DNA of 64,000 nt from Bacillus oleivorans. Lineage in GTDB: Bacteria > Bacillota > Bacilli > Bacillales > JC228. Below are positions 61,748 through 64,000 of the stretch, piece by piece. The stretch lies in the NCBI RefSeq assembly GCF_900207585.1, contig NZ_OAOP01000009.1, positions 148,647 through 212,646 on the forward strand. Direction: 5' to 3'. Each line of letters starts with the position of its first letter. The stretch's first letter is position 1. Below the pieces are notes generated by a model. It ran no database searches, was not told the DNA's origin, and was given only the letters and a program-made list of their open reading frames with translations. A program made the translations under genes and the position numbers.

Positions 61748-61867
61748 TTAAGATGATTCTCCGTATTTTTTTTGATAAAAAAACCAGCATTGATTTAAGA
61801 CTCTAATCTGATATCGGTTTTTTTCATAGAAAGCTCTCTTCATCTGTTTTTGGAACCAGGTTGGCAT
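61748..61867 (-). CDS. cmpA: Cortex morphogenetic protein CmpA
   Basis: This 39-residue protein starts MPTWFQKQMKRAFYEKNRYQ and contains LNQCWFFYQKK, the pattern of B. subtilis CmpA, a small sporulation protein that helps time cortex formation and acts with SpoIVA quality control. ATG at 61867 follows GGGAGGAGAAAACG. It lies antisense between tex and the SprT-like gene, a place where it is easily missed. Confidence 0.88.
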   Translation of the reverse strand: MPTWFQKQMKRAFYEKNRYQIRVLNQCWFFYQKKYGESS

Positions 61868-61974
61868 CGTTTTCTCCTCCCGATTCAAAGTAATAAGTAA
61901 TAAATAGTATGCTATAATAAGTTGTCATGTTCCCAGAACTAATTCTTTCTTAGAAACTTTTATAGGTGATACCC

Positions 61975-62445
61975 GTGAAAAATCAAGAACTGCAACAGTT
62001 AGTTGAAGAAATATCAAATAGCTGCTTCGAAAAGCCTTTTTCCCACTCAGCAATTTTTAATAACCGACTTCGAACAACAGGCGGCAGATATTTGTTAAAG
62101 TCACATAATATTGAGATCAACCCTAAATATTACAAAGAATTTGGGATGGAAACATTAGTAGGGATAATCAAGCATGAGCTTTGCCACTATCATCTTCATA
62201 TAGAAGGAAAGGGATATAAACACCGTGACTTAGATTTCAAACAGCTGATGAACAAAGTAGGCGCACCTCGATTTTGTCAGCCTTTACCCCCTAATCAGCA
62301 AAATCAAACGATTTTATTGTATCGCTGTGAAAAATGTGAAAAACAATATAGAAGAAAACGGAAAGTAGATACAAGAAAATACGTGTGTGGCAGATGCAGA
62401 GGAAAGCTTATTTATATGGGAAGAGAAGTATTTGTGAAGAAATAG
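61975..62445 (+). CDS. ydcK: SprT-like zinc metalloprotein (YdcK)
   Basis: This 156-residue protein has HELCHYHL (His67, Glu68, His71) and a C-terminal zinc ribbon with CEKC and CGRC. It matches the SprT family member that lies after tex in B. subtilis. Its substrate in bacteria is unknown. GTG at 61975 follows AGGTGATACCC. Confidence 0.9.
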   Translation: MKNQELQQLVEEISNSCFEKPFSHSAIFNNRLRTTGGRYLLKSHNIEINPKYYKEFGMETLVGIIKHELCHYHLHIEGKGYKHRDLDFKQLMNKVGAPRFCQPLPPNQQNQTILLYRCEKCEKQYRRKRKVDTRKYVCGRCRGKLIYMGREVFVKK

Positions 62446-62451
62446 TATCAG

Positions 62452-62480
62452 TTGACATCTAGGTTCATTTTTGGTATATT
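62452..62480 (+). promoter_or_regulatory. Promoter P1 of the tRNA operon
   Basis: TTGACA, 17-base spacer, TATATT; close to consensus. It follows the ydcK stop by six bases. Confidence 0.8.
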
Positions 62481-62545
62481 ATATCTCTGTCTGATGAAAG
62501 AAATTCAGGCAAAAACCTGTACCTTTTGGTAGTTTATGGGCCATC

Positions 62546-62574
62546 TTGACAGTTAAATCAGACGTCTTTATAAT
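62546..62574 (+). promoter_or_regulatory. Promoter P2 of the tRNA operon
   Basis: TTGACA, 17-base spacer, TATAAT: full consensus boxes. Confidence 0.85.
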
Positions 62575-62625
62575 GTAAAGAGTCGATTAGCAAGACATGA
62601 TTTTTGCACTGAAATCACTAGGTAT

Positions 62626-62653
62626 TCTGGGGTAGCGCAGTGGCAGAACAACT
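62626..62653 (+). other. tRNA-like 5' fragment in the leader
   Basis: The sequence GGGGTAGCGCAGTGGCAGAAC resembles the 5' half of a tRNA (compare GTAGCTCAGTGGTAGAGC in the tRNA-Asn just downstream). No matching 3' half follows. A CCGATC/GATCGG pair lies further on in the leader. I consider it a remnant or a processing signal. Confidence 0.4.
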
Positions 62654-62768
62654 AGCGATATATCTTAAAATTCTTCGAGTTGTACCGATCGAGCCGCTAC
62701 TTGAATAAGCTGACTTGAGATCGGGACATTCGGAACGCTAGACGACGAATCGTATGTATATTAATTAT

Positions 62769-62843
62769 TCCGCAGTAGCTCAGTGGTAGAGCATTCGGCT
62801 GTTAACCGAACGGTCGTAGGTTCGAATCCTACCTGCGGAGCCA
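62769..62843 (+). tRNA. tRNA-Asn(GTT)
   Basis: Complete cloverleaf with anticodon GTT at 62801-62803; acceptor arms TCCGCAG/CTGCGGA, encoded CCA. Confidence 0.96.
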
Positions 62844-62856
62844 TGCTACAATTCTT

Positions 62857-62947
62857 GGGGAAGTACTCAAGTGGCTGAAGAGGCGCCCCTGCTAAGGGTG
62901 TAGGTCGCGTAAGCGGCGCGAGGGTTCAAATCCCTCCTTCTCCGCCA
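62857..62947 (+). tRNA. tRNA-Ser(GCT)
   Basis: Long variable arm, anticodon GCT at 62891-62893, acceptor GGGGAAG/CTTCTCC, encoded CCA. Confidence 0.95.
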
Positions 62948-62963
62948 GAAAAAAGCCAAATAT

Positions 62964-63035
62964 GGCCCGTTGGTCAAGTGGTTAAGACACCGCCCTTTCA
63001 CGGCGGTAACACGGGTTCGAATCCCGTACGGGTCA
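62964..63035 (+). tRNA. tRNA-Glu(TTC)
   Basis: Acceptor GGCCCGT/ACGGGTC, anticodon TTC at 62997-62999; no CCA is encoded. Confidence 0.95.
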
Positions 63036-63076
63036 CTTTTTATTTCATATTATTAGAGATTAAGATGATATACATT

Positions 63077-63153
63077 GGTCCGGTAGTTCAGTTGGTTAGA
63101 ATGCCTGCCTGTCACGCAGGAGGTCGCGGGTTCGAGTCCCGTCCGGACCGCCA
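63077..63153 (+). tRNA. tRNA-Asp(GTC)
   Basis: Acceptor GGTCCGG/CCGGACC, anticodon GTC at 63111-63113, encoded CCA. Confidence 0.96.
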
Positions 63154-63170
63154 TTTACAATTGGATTCAA

Positions 63171-63245
63171 TGGGCTATAGCCAAGCGGTAAGGCAACGGA
63201 CTTTGACTCCGTGATTCGCTGGTTCGAATCCAGCTAGCCCAGCCA
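63171..63245 (+). tRNA. tRNA-Gln(TTG)
   Basis: Acceptor TGGGCTA/TAGCCCA, anticodon TTG at 63203-63205, encoded CCA. Confidence 0.95.
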
Positions 63246-63256
63246 TTTTTATGTTT

Positions 63257-63342
63257 GCGGGTGTGGCGGAATTGGCAGACGCGCTAGACTTAGGATCTAG
63301 TGTCTTTATGACGTGGGGGTTCAAGTCCCTTCACCCGCACCA
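63257..63342 (+). tRNA. tRNA-Leu(TAG)
   Basis: Long variable arm, acceptor GCGGGTG/CACCCGC, anticodon TAG at 63291-63293, encoded CCA. Confidence 0.95.
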
Positions 63343-63409
63343 TTAATTTCCACTTGATTGGACTAGGTAATCTGTGATATGATTATCTTTGTCGCTTCAA
63401 TAGAATATT

Positions 63410-63496
<87 letters not shown>

Positions 63497-63499
63497 AAT

Positions 63500-63576
<77 letters not shown>

Positions 63577-63597
63577 TTATAAATTTTTTTCTATTAT

Positions 63598-63671
63598 CGG
63601 GGAGTAGCTCAGCTTGGTAGAGCACTTGGTTTGGGACCAAGGGGTCGCAGGTTCGAATCCTGTCTTCCCGA
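63598..63671 (+). tRNA. tRNA-Pro(TGG)
   Basis: Acceptor CGGGGAG/CTTCCCG, anticodon TGG at 63632-63634; no CCA is encoded. Confidence 0.95.
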
Positions 63672-63715
63672 TTTTGATCTCACATTTTAGATTAAACTTC
63701 ATATTAATATATAAT

Positions 63716-63789
63716 GCGGGTGTAGTTTAATGGTAAAACCACAGCCTTCCAAGCTGTTGTCGTGGGTTCGATTCCCATCACCCGCTCCA
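63716..63789 (+). tRNA. tRNA-Gly(TCC)
   Basis: Acceptor GCGGGTG/CACCCGC, anticodon TCC at 63748-63750, encoded CCA. Confidence 0.95.
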
Positions 63790-63813
63790 ATTTTTTGTCT
63801 TGAAAAAATACTC

Positions 63814-63842
63814 TTGACACGCATTAAATCGTGTGATAAGAT
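63814..63842 (+). promoter_or_regulatory. rRNA operon promoter
   Basis: TTGACA, 17-base spacer, TAAGAT. It directs the leader that contains TGTTCCTTGAAAACTGAAC, a typical Bacillus rrn processing segment, at 63920-63939. Confidence 0.85.
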
Positions 63843-63989
63843 TATTATCTTGCTCCTGCGTCAGAGCTAATCGAAGAAGTGTTCTTCAGCTCGTCGCATG
63901 GAAATAAGAGTAACTCATTGTTCCTTGAAAACTGAACAAAGAAAAGCGTCAACGTTAATTCTATTTTTTTAAGAGCTATATCAAACACT

Positions 63990-64000
63990 TTTATGGAGAG
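63990..64000 (+). rRNA. 16S rRNA, first bases only
   Basis: The window ends TTTATGGAGAG, the expected 5' end of Bacillus 16S rRNA (continuing TTTGATCCTGGCTCAG elsewhere). The rest of the gene is outside the window. Confidence 0.85.

Noticed and set aside
62978..63214. 78-codon open frame across tRNA genes
   Set aside because: It spans tRNA-Glu, tRNA-Asp and tRNA-Gln; the RNA genes explain the sequence.

Overview
The window is a stretch of chromosome from a low-GC, spore-forming Firmicute of the family Bacillaceae. The evidence is the strong AGGAGG-type ribosome binding sites, frequent TTG and GTG starts, lipoboxes, a T-box leader, cmpA and spo0M, and a complete sigma-B stress module. The right-hand half (ddl-murF-cshA-rhomboid-acpS-ydcC-alr-ndoAI-ndoA-rsbRSTUVW-sigB-rsbX-tex-cmpA-sprT-tRNAs-rrn) follows the order known around the Bacillus subtilis sigB locus. 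The species cannot be named from sequence alone; a Bacillus or close relative such as Mesobacillus or Cytobacillus is an inference. No prophage, insertion sequence with transposase, or CRISPR array is visible.

Left part (1-15,000): mostly small accessory genes. There are DUF4166 and DoxX-like membrane proteins, a DUF3231 protein, a 47-residue zinc-knuckle protein, two paralogous membrane proteins, and a YceI protein divergent from a thiol-type HxlR regulator with shared palindromes. These are followed by a GDPD esterase, a polysaccharide deacetylase lipoprotein, YwaF and hemolysin-III-type membrane proteins, a beta-lactamase-fold hydrolase, a methyltransferase and a nucleotidyltransferase. 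The part ends with a TetR-regulated ABC exporter operon whose promoter is bracketed by two operators.

Middle (15,000-36,000): spo0M, an HD phosphohydrolase, a putative HEAQH metallohydrolase with a HAD phosphatase, and a RelA/SpoT-like protein with an intact HD domain but an eroded synthetase domain. Next come the citR-citA pair, a copper group (CuA-like lipoprotein, csoR, copZ, no copA nearby), an ABC-2 transporter, a T-box-controlled argS, a rodA-type SEDS gene, and two tandem CNNM/CorC-type transporters. Each of these two transporters has a tiny candidate leader ORF. A 5'-truncated SMR efflux gene closes the block.

Right part (36,000-64,000): an oligopeptide ABC operon in appDFABC order, interrupted by a dispersed repeat, then cell-wall genes (ddl, murF), RNA helicase cshA, an SGNH hydrolase, rhomboid, acpS, ydcC, alr and the ndoAI/ndoA toxin-antitoxin pair. 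The full sigma-B partner-switching operon follows, with a sigma-B promoter before rsbV, and then tex, cmpA (antisense, 39 residues) and a SprT-like gene. Ten tRNA genes (Asn, Ser, Glu, Asp, Gln, Leu, Leu, Arg, Pro, Gly) follow two strong promoters and lead into an rRNA operon whose 16S gene starts in the last bases.

Several families of non-coding repeats are scattered through the window: GGTCAGACC hairpins, GGACATATGTTCC units, a 19-bp perfect inverted repeat, a 120-180 bp element in three copies with compensatory hairpin changes, and a 290-bp element inside the app operon. They are the main structure that genes do not explain.
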